Source of the DNA: JBJFCE01 sp051888775
GTDB lineage: Bacteria; Bacillota; Clostridia; Lachnospirales; Lachnospiraceae
Assembly: GCA_051888775.1 (NCBI GenBank)
Contig: JBJFCE010000017.1
Location: forward strand, 3,459-67,458
DNA: 64,000 nucleotides
Direction of reading: 5' to 3'
Below, one piece after another: positions 44,554 to 53,021 of this stretch (positions within the stretch are counted from its first letter, which is position 1; each line of letters starts with the position of its first letter). Position numbers and translations under genes: made by a program. The notes beneath the pieces were generated by a model that did no database searches, had not been told where the DNA came from, and saw only the letters and a list, made by a program, of their open reading frames with translations.

Positions 44554-45417
44554 CTATACTCCCTGCCTGATATCCCGATGACTGATTGTCAGTCCGTATT
44601 CCCCGTGATCTTTCAGCCTGCGGTACAACTCATTTGCAAGAGTAACACTGCGGTGCTTTCCTCCTGTGCAGCCCACAGCAATCACCAGCTGATACTTACC
44701 TTCCTTCACATAATTCGGGATCAGAAAGCGAACCATGTCCGTCAGTTTTTCGGAGAATTCCTTAGCCTCCGGAAAGCTCATGACATAATCCTGCACTTCT
44801 TTGTCCTCCCCTGTCTTATGCTTTAACTCATCAATATAAAACGGATTCGGCAAAAAGCGCACATCAAATACCAGATCGGCATCCGCCGGTATCCCATACT
44901 TAAATCCAAAGGACATCACCGTGATCATCAGACTGTTATATTCTTCATTTTTTAAAAAGATCCGGTCCAGTTCTTCTTTCAGTTCTCTTGTTAAAAGCTT
45001 GGAGGTATCAATGACATAATCCGAAATTTCACGGATGGGTCCCAGAATTTTTCGTTCCTTACTGATACCTTCCTCAACCCTGCCCTCTGGAGAAAGCGGA
45101 TGCATACGCCTGCTTTCCTTATATCTCTTTAACAGTACGCTGTCCGTTGCTTCCATGAACAGCATATCAAAAGAATATCCGTTTTTGCGCAGATTCTCAA
45201 GGATGTGTTCCACTTCCTCAAAAGACTGTCCCGCACGTACATCCAGTCCGAGCGCCACTTTGGTAATCTCACTGTTCGGGGTTACAATCAGCTCGACAAA
45301 TTTTTCAATTAAAGCAACCGGAAGATTGTCCACACAGTAAAATCCCATATCCTCCAGCATCTTGAGGGCGGTTCTTTTACCGCCGCCGCTCATTCCCGTT
45401 ACAATCACAAACCTCAT
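44554..45417 (-). CDS. rapZ: RapZ/YvcJ nucleotide-binding protein
   Basis: A 287-residue P-loop protein; in E. coli the homologue is an RNase adaptor and in B. subtilis YvcJ binds GTP. The N-terminal P-loop reads VTGMSGGGKRTALKML, with Arg where Ser or Thr usually follows the Lys. GFYCVDNLPV and the C-terminal IAVGCTGGKHRSVTLANEL (the conserved GCTGGxHRSV block) are intact. It overlaps murB by 4 bases and is followed by whiA. Confidence 0.95.
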   Translation of the reverse strand: MRFVIVTGMSGGGKRTALKMLEDMGFYCVDNLPVALIEKFVELIVTPNSEITKVALGLDVRAGQSFEEVEHILENLRKNGYSFDMLFMEATDSVLLKRYKESRRMHPLSPEGRVEEGISKERKILGPIREISDYVIDTSKLLTRELKEELDRIFLKNEEYNSLMITVMSFGFKYGIPADADLVFDVRFLPNPFYIDELKHKTGEDKEVQDYVMSFPEAKEFSEKLTDMVRFLIPNYVKEGKYQLVIAVGCTGGKHRSVTLANELYRRLKDHGEYGLTISHRDIRQGV

Positions 45418-46337
45418 GAAAATTCACCTATCCGTATCACTTCCGGCTCCAGTTCTACATGGAACTTTTCCTTTACTCTTTCCTGTACTTCCAGAATCAG
45501 CTCATTGATATCTTCTGCCGTCGCATTTCCGACATTGATCAGAAAACCGCAGTGCTTTTCGGAAACCTGTGCACCGCCGATCCGATATCCGCGCAGTCCC
45601 GCATCCATGATCAGCTTGCCTGCAAAATATCCCTCCGGGCGTTTAAACGTACTTCCGGCGCTGGCATATTCAAGCGGCTGCTTTTCCCGTCGCTGTATGC
45701 TCAGCTCCTCCATTCTGGCGCGGATTGCCGCTTCCTCTCCTTTGGCAAGTCGAAGTGTTGCTTCCGCTACAATATAAGGACGGTTCTTGATGATGCTGGT
45801 ACGATATCCGAACTCCATCGTATCCCGGTCAAGCACCATAGCTTCGCCTTCTTCATTTATAACAGTGACACTTTCAATGATCTGACTCATCTCGCCGCCA
45901 TATGCCCCTGCATTCATCACAACAGCTCCACCGATGCTGCCCGGTATCCCTGCTGCAAATTCCATTCCTGTCAGGCTGTGCTTTGCCGCCTCTGCCGCAG
46001 TCTTTGACAACAATGCTCCCGCCTGGACACGAATTAAATCTCCGTCTGTCTCAATTCGGTCCATGCCCGATGCTATTTTCAATACCACGCCGGCATAACC
46101 TCTGTCGCTGACAAGCAGATTACTGCCGTTACCGATCACTGCATAGGGTTCTCCCAGACGATGCAGATATGCCACAATCTTTTGCAGCTGCTGCGTACTT
46201 TCGATCAGTACCAGCATATCTGCCGGACCGCCCACACGAAAAGTAGTATGTTTTGCCATCGGCTCCTGCATCAATATATGCTCCGGTGCTACCAGCTCCC
46301 GGATAAATTGTTCTGCTGCTTTGCTCACTTTGATCAC
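45414..46337 (-). CDS. murB: UDP-N-acetylenolpyruvoylglucosamine reductase
   Basis: An FAD enzyme of peptidoglycan precursor synthesis, 307 residues, type IIa. HTTFRVGGPADMLVLI, GNGSNLLVSDRGYAGVVLKI, GMEFAAGIPGSIGGAVVMNAG, YRTSIIKN, SAGSTFKRPEGYFAGKLI and a C-terminal Glu region near KFHVELEPEVIRIG are the family motifs. It begins the murB-rapZ-whiA-crh unit, a common Clostridia arrangement. Confidence 0.96.
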   Translation of the reverse strand: MIKVSKAAEQFIRELVAPEHILMQEPMAKHTTFRVGGPADMLVLIESTQQLQKIVAYLHRLGEPYAVIGNGSNLLVSDRGYAGVVLKIASGMDRIETDGDLIRVQAGALLSKTAAEAAKHSLTGMEFAAGIPGSIGGAVVMNAGAYGGEMSQIIESVTVINEEGEAMVLDRDTMEFGYRTSIIKNRPYIVAEATLRLAKGEEAAIRARMEELSIQRREKQPLEYASAGSTFKRPEGYFAGKLIMDAGLRGYRIGGAQVSEKHCGFLINVGNATAEDINELILEVQERVKEKFHVELEPEVIRIGEFS

Positions 46338-46392
46338 CTTGCCGCTTTCACGGCTTTTTCCTTACTAATAGCATATGCGCTATTTTTTTATC

Positions 46393-47328
46393 CTAACCCA
46401 AAATAAGCTTTGCTGCTCCATAGATTCCCGCATCATTTCCGAGTGTTGCCAGTGCAAACAGGGCATTCCGGCTGCCATGGAAAACATACGGAGTATAATA
46501 TTTCTTAATATAGTCTAAAAGCACCGGACCGGCTTTTGACACACCGCCGCCGATAACAAAAATTTCGGGATTAACAACGCCAGCAATAGCAGCCAATCCT
46601 TTTCCGAGATACTCACCGAATTTCTCGGCGATTTCGATTGCAAGCGCATCTCCTGCTTTGACTGCATCAAATACTGTCTTTGCGGAAACTTCACCCGTGC
46701 GAAGCACACTGTCTCTGTCACTTGCTTTTAACGCGCGGTTTGCCAGTCTGACAACGCCGGTTGCCGAAGTATATTGCTCCAGACAGCCTTTATTTCCACA
46801 GCCGCACACCTCTGTCTCTGCATCCTCCACATGAATGTGCCCGATTTCTCCGCCGGCACCGGTTGCACCCGCAAGCAGCTGACCGTTTACGACGATACCT
46901 CCACCGACTCCGGTTCCGAGTGTTACGGCTACCAGATTTTTATGACCCTGTCCGCCACCCTTCCACATTTCTCCGAGTGCCGCTACATTGGCATCATTTC
47001 CCGCTTTTACGGGAAGACCGGTCAGGGCAGACAATTCTTCATTGATATTCATAATGCCCCATCCGAGGTTTGCTGCCATAAAAATGACACCTTCGTCATT
47101 CACAGGTCCCGGCACACCGATGCCGACACCTGCCACTTCTTCTTTTGTCAGGCCTTTTTCTGCCATTTTATCTAAAATCGTTTTTGCAATGTCCGGAAGG
47201 ATAAGGCTTCCGCTGTCTTCCTTTCTGGTCGGAATCTCCCACTTGTCCAACACATTGCCATCCATATCAAAATATCCCAGTTTTACGGTCGTACCGCCAA
47301 GATCCACGCCAAATACTGTCTTTGCCAT
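46393..47328 (-). CDS. glk: ROK-family glucokinase
   Basis: Phosphorylates glucose, for example that released by the GH130 phosphorylase. 311 residues from the ATG at 47328, one base after the hprK stop; longer frames lie inside hprK. It has FGVDLGGTTVKLGYF (phosphate loop), GNDANVAALGEMWKGGGQGHKN (catalytic Asp), TLGTGVGGGIVV, and the zinc motif GHIHVEDAETEVCGCGNKGC. The tight coupling to hprK suggests joint control of carbon metabolism. Confidence 0.94.
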   Translation of the reverse strand: MAKTVFGVDLGGTTVKLGYFDMDGNVLDKWEIPTRKEDSGSLILPDIAKTILDKMAEKGLTKEEVAGVGIGVPGPVNDEGVIFMAANLGWGIMNINEELSALTGLPVKAGNDANVAALGEMWKGGGQGHKNLVAVTLGTGVGGGIVVNGQLLAGATGAGGEIGHIHVEDAETEVCGCGNKGCLEQYTSATGVVRLANRALKASDRDSVLRTGEVSAKTVFDAVKAGDALAIEIAEKFGEYLGKGLAAIAGVVNPEIFVIGGGVSKAGPVLLDYIKKYYTPYVFHGSRNALFALATLGNDAGIYGAAKLILG

Positions 47329-47329
47329 T

Positions 47330-48274
47330 TTACATATCCTCCTCTTCCTCGCGTCTTTTTGCAAGAGAATTCTGTACTCTCTGATACAGCTCCTGTGCGG
47401 CATTGTAGCCCATCTTCTTCTGACGGTGATTAACCGCTGCGGATTCACAGATCACCGCAAGATTTCGTCCCGGACGAATCGGAATATTATGACATACGAC
47501 TTTATTGCCGAGATATTCCGTATATTCCTCTTCCAGTCCCAGGCGGTCATATTCTTTATCCTTATCCCAGTCCTCCAGACGGATGACCAGATCAATATTC
47601 TGCGTATCCTTTACACTGGACACACCGAACAGTGTTTTCACATCAATGATACCGATACCGCGAAGCTCAATAAAATGCTTGGTAATATCCGGTGCCGTAC
47701 CGATCAGCGTATCCTCACTGACTTTTCTGATCTCAACCACGTCATCTGTTACAAGACGGTGACCACGCTTAATCAGTTCAAGTGCCGCCTCGGATTTACC
47801 GATACCGCTTTCGCCCGTGATCAGGACACCCTCACCGAATACATCGACCAAAACACCGTGCACGGAGATCATTGGAGCCAGCTTGACATTCATCCAGCGG
47901 ATGATCTCTGCCATAAAAGTGGAAGTGGATTTTTTGGTCATCAGAATCGGGATCTGATGCTCTCTCGCAATCTCCAGAAATAACGGATCCGGCTGCAATT
48001 CACGGCAGAATACGATCGCCGGAATATTATGCTTGAGCAGTGCTTCAAACACCTCTCTCTTGCGCTCAGGCTCTAAGCCTTCCATATAGGTATATTCCAC
48101 GAACCCGATAATCTGAAGTCTGGTCGCCTCGAAATGTTCAAAATACCCTGCCAGCTGTAATGCAGGACGGTTAATATCCGGCTGTGTGATCTTGATCTTG
48201 GAAATATCGATTTCCGGTGTCAGATTTTCCAGCTTTGCTTTTTCAATGATCTGTACCAGTCGTAAACTTGCCAT
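47330..48274 (-). CDS. hprK: HPr kinase/phosphorylase
   Basis: A bifunctional enzyme that phosphorylates or dephosphorylates Ser46 of HPr and Crh. 314 residues: N-terminal domain (1 to about 130), P-loop VLITGESGIGKSEAALELI (about 152-170), DDVVEIR, HprK signature FIELRGIGIIDVKTLFGVSSV, and a C-terminal IPIRPGRNLAVICE. Its partner here is the Crh-like protein encoded 4 kb downstream. The start has GAGGAGAAGG. It is the first gene of a probable hprK-glk unit; element I lies about 235 bases upstream. Confidence 0.96.
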   Translation of the reverse strand: MASLRLVQIIEKAKLENLTPEIDISKIKITQPDINRPALQLAGYFEHFEATRLQIIGFVEYTYMEGLEPERKREVFEALLKHNIPAIVFCRELQPDPLFLEIAREHQIPILMTKKSTSTFMAEIIRWMNVKLAPMISVHGVLVDVFGEGVLITGESGIGKSEAALELIKRGHRLVTDDVVEIRKVSEDTLIGTAPDITKHFIELRGIGIIDVKTLFGVSSVKDTQNIDLVIRLEDWDKDKEYDRLGLEEEYTEYLGNKVVCHNIPIRPGRNLAVICESAAVNHRQKKMGYNAAQELYQRVQNSLAKRREEEEDM

Positions 48275-48510
48275 ATGCCTTCTCCTCGCCTCGTTTTATG
48301 ATCTCATGCATTTGCAGGACACCTGTTAGGGCGGATATGGTGTACAACATATCCACAAAAACTGTTCCTGCAATATTCATGTTCAGTATACTATATCTCA
48401 CACGTTTTTTCCACCCCGGCTTCTGATTTGTTTCGGCTATTCTTTCTTCTAAAATACCCGGAGCATTCTATTTTTCTCGGTTCATTTCAAAGTAGTTCGC
48501 CCTCTAGCGA

Positions 48511-48660
48511 AGTTTCCGGGTTCGGGAAGGAGGTTCCCTTGGGCGGTCCTTGAAAAACGCCGGCACTTGGCGAGGTATTTTCGAGCCTAGTGTCCGCTGC
48601 GTTTTTCACGGAGTGAAAACGTGCCGCCCAAGGGAACCTCCTTCCCACGCCCGGAAACCT
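48511..48660 (-). repeat. Palindromic element I between uvrC and hprK
   Basis: Arms of about 37 bases (48511-48546 and 48625-48660), GAAGGAGGTTCCCTTGGGCG against its complement, nearly perfect near the core and degenerating outward. The core is in minus orientation: TGAAAAACGCCGGCACTTGG, then GTGTCCGCTGCGTTTTTCA. The outer 10-base stem TGAAAAACGC/GCGTTTTTCA is perfect. It starts 16 bases after the uvrC stop. Confidence 0.93.
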
Positions 48661-48676
48661 CCCCTAAGATAGACCG

Positions 48677-50548
48677 CTACGCTTTCTCCCGCCCGGCAAA
48701 AAAAGCAATGATCTGATCCGCAATATTGCCCGGAATTTCCGGCACCTCCGTCAGCTGTTCCTTCGTTGCGGTCCGTATCTCCTCAATAGAAGAAAAGTGC
48801 CGCATGAGCGCTTTTCTGCGCTCCGGACCGATGCCCGGAATCTCATCCAGTACAGAGTGAACCTGACTCTTGCTTCTGAGGGAACGATGATATTCGATCG
48901 CAAAGCGGTGAGCTTCATCCTGAATGCGTGTAATCAGCTTAAATCCCTCGCTGTCCTTATCTATGGGAATTTCCTCATTCTGATAGTATAGTCCCCTCGT
49001 ACGGTGATTATCATCCTTTACCATCCCGCAGACCGGAATGGAAAGCTGCAACTCCTTTAAGACCTCCAGCGCAATATTGACCTGACCGCGACCGCCATCC
49101 ATCAAAATGACATCCGGAAATCTGGCGAAGGATCCGAATTCCTGATCCATATCCTTCTGCGCCAATTCCTCCTGCTGTGCCATTCCGTGCAAAAAGCGTC
49201 TCGTCAGTACTTCCTTCATACATGCATAATCATCCGGTCCGGCTACAGTCTTGATCTTAAACTTCCGGTAATCGCTGCGCTTGGGCTTGCCCTTTTCATA
49301 AACGACCATGGAGCCGACATTGGCAAAGCCGCTGATATTGGAAATATCATATGCCTCCATCCGGGATGCATCCGGAATTCCGAGAAGGGATGCAATCTCC
49401 TTGACTGCACCGATCGTTCTGCCTTCTTCCCTGCGGATACGCTCCTTGTCTTTATCCAATACGAGTTTCGCGTTTTGTGCGGCAAGCTCAACCAATTTTT
49501 CCTTGGTTCCTTTTTTGGGAACACGCAGATAAACTCGGCTCCCCTTGCGGTTTGACAGCCATTTTTCGATCAGCTCCGCATCTTCAATCTCTTCCTGAAG
49601 CATCAGTTCCTTGGGAATAAACGGTGTCCCGCCGTAAAACTGCTTGACAAACTCCTGCAGTACCTGACTTTTACTTTCTTCCGACACATGTGTCATATAA
49701 TAATGTTCTCTGCCGATCAGCTTACCGTCTCTGACAAAAAAGACCTGTACCACACAATCCGATTGTTCCATGCAGAGTGCAATGATATCCTTATCCTCTC
49801 CGACACTGTCCGTGATCTTCTGCTTTTGTGCCACGCTTTTGACGCTTTGCCAAAGCTCCCGATAGCGAATTGCTTCTTCATAATCCATCCGTTCGGAAGC
49901 CTCCTCCATATGTTCCTTCAGTTCTTTCAGGATCGGGCCATAATTTCCGTTCAGAAAATCCAACGCCTTGTCCAGATTTTTCCGGTACGTTTCCTGATCC
50001 ACATACCCCGCGCACGGTGCCATACACTGCTTAATATGATAATTCAGACACGGTCTGTCCTTACCGATGTCTTTCGGCAAATTCCGATTGCAGGTTCTGA
50101 GTTGAAACAGTTTATTCATCAGCTCTATCGTATCCTTGACCGCTGCCGCGCTGGTGTACGGTCCGAAATAGCGGGAACGGTCCTTTTTCATGACACGGGA
50201 AAACAGGATCCTCGGATATGCCTCGGACACCGTCACTTTGATATAGGGATAGGTCTTGTCATCCTTTAACATCGTATTATATTTCGGACGATGCTCCTTG
50301 ATCAGATTGTTCTCCAGTACCAGTGCCTCCAGTTCGGAATCCGTCACGATATATTCAAACCGTGCAATCTGCTGCACCATCTTGTCGATCTGCGGTCCTC
50401 TGCCCACGATTTTGCGAAAATACGACCGTACGCGATTGTGCAGATTCACTGCCTTACCGACATAAATAATGGTATCATTCGCATCATGCATGATATAGAC
50501 TCCGGGCTTTCCCGGCAGTTTTTTTAATTCCTCTGCCACATCAAACAT
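48677..50548 (-). CDS. uvrC: Excinuclease ABC subunit C
   Basis: The nucleotide-excision-repair nuclease that makes both incisions. 623 residues from the ATG at 50548, preceded by GGGGAAG; longer frames begin with TTG. GIY-YIG domain (KPGVYIMHDANDTIIYVGKA) at the N-terminus, a Cys-containing region (DRPCLNYHIKQCMAPCAGYV), UVR motif (MDYEEAIRYRELWQSV), an RNase H-like C-terminal nuclease (MEAYDISNISG, DVILMDGGRGQVN) and a tandem helix-hairpin-helix end (LDEIPGIGPERRKALMRHF). Followed by palindromic element I. Confidence 0.96.
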   Translation of the reverse strand: MFDVAEELKKLPGKPGVYIMHDANDTIIYVGKAVNLHNRVRSYFRKIVGRGPQIDKMVQQIARFEYIVTDSELEALVLENNLIKEHRPKYNTMLKDDKTYPYIKVTVSEAYPRILFSRVMKKDRSRYFGPYTSAAAVKDTIELMNKLFQLRTCNRNLPKDIGKDRPCLNYHIKQCMAPCAGYVDQETYRKNLDKALDFLNGNYGPILKELKEHMEEASERMDYEEAIRYRELWQSVKSVAQKQKITDSVGEDKDIIALCMEQSDCVVQVFFVRDGKLIGREHYYMTHVSEESKSQVLQEFVKQFYGGTPFIPKELMLQEEIEDAELIEKWLSNRKGSRVYLRVPKKGTKEKLVELAAQNAKLVLDKDKERIRREEGRTIGAVKEIASLLGIPDASRMEAYDISNISGFANVGSMVVYEKGKPKRSDYRKFKIKTVAGPDDYACMKEVLTRRFLHGMAQQEELAQKDMDQEFGSFARFPDVILMDGGRGQVNIALEVLKELQLSIPVCGMVKDDNHRTRGLYYQNEEIPIDKDSEGFKLITRIQDEAHRFAIEYHRSLRSKSQVHSVLDEIPGIGPERRKALMRHFSSIEEIRTATKEQLTEVPEIPGNIADQIIAFFAGREKA

Positions 50549-50597
50549 GGTCTTCCCCATTTCATAACGATTTTCTGTCAAAAAAGTCCCTCAGTGT

Positions 50598-50664
50598 AAA
50601 AAAGAACTGTCACATAAAATCCAAATCCGGCCGTAATGCCGGCAAAATGCGACAGCTCCTTTTT
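50598..50664 (-). terminator. Terminator of ftsH
   Basis: Long stem AAAAAAGAACTGTC/GACAGCTCCTTTTT with an inner CCGGCC/GCCGG pairing. It lies 16 bases after the ftsH stop and ends in a T-rich run on the minus strand. Confidence 0.78.
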
Positions 50665-50680
50665 GTACTTATTTCATAAA

Positions 50681-52837
50681 TTATTGCTCATCTTTATGAT
50701 CCGAATATAGCCTGTTTTGAAGCGCTCTTGCAAATTCATCCTCAGGTTCTTTCGGCTGATCGTCAGTCCGCGTATGAGGTGTATCCATACCCGAAGAAGT
50801 CATCCTGTTTTCCTCCGGTTGAACATCCTGCTGCTGTGCCTGTTCGGACTGCATCTCCTCAGTCGGAGCTTTTGCATCTTTCTCCTCCGGTTCCGGAATT
50901 CCCTTCTCGGCACGGAAGATCTTCATAAATTCCTTACCTGTAATGGTTTCTTTTTCAATCAGATGCTCGGCAAGCTTATCCATCAGTACCCGGTTCTCTT
51001 CCAGCATTCTCTTTGCTTCCGCATAGCAGTCCTTCAGAATGCCCATCACTTCTTCATCGATTCCTGCTGCCGTTACATCCGAACAGTTCAGCGATGATCT
51101 GCCATCCAGATATTTGCTCTCAACCGTTTCCAATCCCATCAGACCAAAACGCTTGCTCATACCGTACTGTGTTACCATGGCTCTTGCAATGCTGGTCGCT
51201 TTTTCAATATCATTGGAAGCTCCCGTTGTTACGGTATCGAATACGATTTCCTCCGCTGCCCGTCCGCCAAGCAGGCCTACTAACATATCATGTAGCTCTG
51301 CTTCGGTATTGAGATATTTCTCCTCCTCCGGCACCTGCATGACATAGCCGAGCGCACCCATGGTTCTCGGTACAATCGTAATCTTCTGTACCGGCTCGGA
51401 ATTTTTCTGTAATGCACTTAACAGCGCATGTCCCACTTCATGATAGGATACAATCCGGCGCTCCTCCTTGCTCATGATACGGTCTTTCTTTTCCTTGCCG
51501 ACCAGTACGACTTCGACCGCATTGAACAGATCCTTCTGGCTGACGAATTCCCTGCCTTCCTTTACGGCATTGATGGCAGCCTCATTGATCATATTGGCAA
51601 GATCGGAGCCTACCGCACCGCTTGTCGCCAGTGCGATTTCTTCCAGATTCACACTGTCATCCATCAGCACATCCTTGGCATGCACCTTTAAGATGTCCAC
51701 ACGCCCCTTCAAGTCCGGTTTGTCTACAATGATCCGTCTGTCGAATCGACCCGGACGAAGCAGTGCCTTATCCAGAATCTCCGGACGGTTGGTAGCCGCC
51801 AGAATGATAATTCCTTTTTTACCGTCAAAGCCGTCCATCTCGGACAACAACTGATTCAATGTCTGTTCGCGTTCTTCATTACCTCCGCCGTATTTGGAAT
51901 CACGGCTTCTTCCGATCGCATCGATCTCATCAATAAAAATAATACACGGTGCGTTTTTCTCTGCTTCCTTAAACAGGTCACGTACACGGGAAGCACCTAC
52001 GCCGACATACAATTCAATAAAGTCCGAACCTGCCAATGAGAAAAACGGCACTTTTGCTTCTCCTGCCACCGCTTTTGCCAACAGCGTCTTACCGGTTCCG
52101 GGAGGTCCTACCAACAGTGCGCCCTTGGGAAGTTTTGCACCGATCTTGCTGTATTTGCCGGGATTGTGCAGGAAATCCACGACTTCCACCAAAGATTCTT
52201 TGGCTTCATCCTCTCCTGCCACATCCTGAAATGTGATACCGGTCTCTTTCTGGACATAAACCTTGGCATTGGATTTCCCGACTCCCATCGGTCCGCCTCC
52301 GCCGGACATCTTTTTAAAAATAAAACTCATTCCGATCCACAAAAGCAAAAGCGGAATCCCATAGCTTAACAGAATCGACATCAACCAGCCGGAATTGTCC
52401 GGAATCTCTTTGTTATAGTCAACTCCCGCCTCCAGAAGTCTCTCGCTCAAGACATCCAGTTCTTCCGCCAGTCCGGTATAATAAGTCTGCGGGATCTGCC
52501 CATAACCGTACAGATTTTTACCTTTTTCATTTTCCTTCGGTGTAATCGTGATTTCATCCTCACTGATCAGTACCGACTCTACCTCTCCTGCCTCCAGCAT
52601 ACGAATGAATTCATTATATGTGATCTCCGTATTCGTAGCGGAGTTCATACTTTTGATAAACCAGCTCACCATCAGGATCACGCAAAGGCTCGCGATCAGC
52701 ACCAGCATGATATTGGAGCGCTTCTGCGGTCCGTTTCCGCCGTTATTGCCGCTATTATTTCCGTTGTTCTGACCATTCCCGTTGTTCTGTCCGTTTCCGG
52801 AACGATTATCGTATTGATTATAGTTCTGATTATCCAT
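50681..52837 (-). CDS. ftsH: ATP-dependent zinc metalloprotease FtsH
   Basis: A membrane-anchored AAA protease that degrades damaged and regulatory proteins. 718 residues from the ATG at 52837 (GGGGATATCA before it). It has an unusual Asn/Gly-rich N-terminal tail (residues 1-42) before the first helix, a second helix near 150-172, AAA domain with GPPGTGKT, CIIFIDEIDAIG and RPGRFDRRI, and zinc site HEVGH. The C-terminal tail of about 70 residues is acidic and Gln/Pro-rich. It has its own promoter and terminator. Confidence 0.96.
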   Translation of the reverse strand: MDNQNYNQYDNRSGNGQNNGNGQNNGNNSGNNGGNGPQKRSNIMLVLIASLCVILMVSWFIKSMNSATNTEITYNEFIRMLEAGEVESVLISEDEITITPKENEKGKNLYGYGQIPQTYYTGLAEELDVLSERLLEAGVDYNKEIPDNSGWLMSILLSYGIPLLLLWIGMSFIFKKMSGGGGPMGVGKSNAKVYVQKETGITFQDVAGEDEAKESLVEVVDFLHNPGKYSKIGAKLPKGALLVGPPGTGKTLLAKAVAGEAKVPFFSLAGSDFIELYVGVGASRVRDLFKEAEKNAPCIIFIDEIDAIGRSRDSKYGGGNEEREQTLNQLLSEMDGFDGKKGIIILAATNRPEILDKALLRPGRFDRRIIVDKPDLKGRVDILKVHAKDVLMDDSVNLEEIALATSGAVGSDLANMINEAAINAVKEGREFVSQKDLFNAVEVVLVGKEKKDRIMSKEERRIVSYHEVGHALLSALQKNSEPVQKITIVPRTMGALGYVMQVPEEEKYLNTEAELHDMLVGLLGGRAAEEIVFDTVTTGASNDIEKATSIARAMVTQYGMSKRFGLMGLETVESKYLDGRSSLNCSDVTAAGIDEEVMGILKDCYAEAKRMLEENRVLMDKLAEHLIEKETITGKEFMKIFRAEKGIPEPEEKDAKAPTEEMQSEQAQQQDVQPEENRMTSSGMDTPHTRTDDQPKEPEDEFARALQNRLYSDHKDEQ

Positions 52838-52887
52838 TGATATCCCCTGCACGATGTGCGTGCCCTAAAATTTAAGTATTCTAATTT

Positions 52888-52916
52888 ATTATAGAGATTT
52901 AAGCGCTATAAATCAA
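52888..52916 (-). promoter_or_regulatory. Promoter of ftsH
   Basis: Minus strand TTGATT (52916-52911), 17 bases, TATAAT (52893-52888), about 50 bases before the start codon. Confidence 0.75.
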
Positions 52917-53021
52917 CCATTCTTTTATGAAAACAAAATTGCGTATTTCTAAAATTTCTCTTTCATTCCATGTAAGAATGGTCTAAACTGATAATATCTA
53001 TTCTATACATCGAGGTAACGT

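Noticed and set aside
44554..45417. RapZ P-loop GGGKRT as a sequencing error or inactivation
   Set aside because: The rest of the protein is intact and such variation after the Lys may be lineage-typical. Too weak to report as a finding without an alignment.
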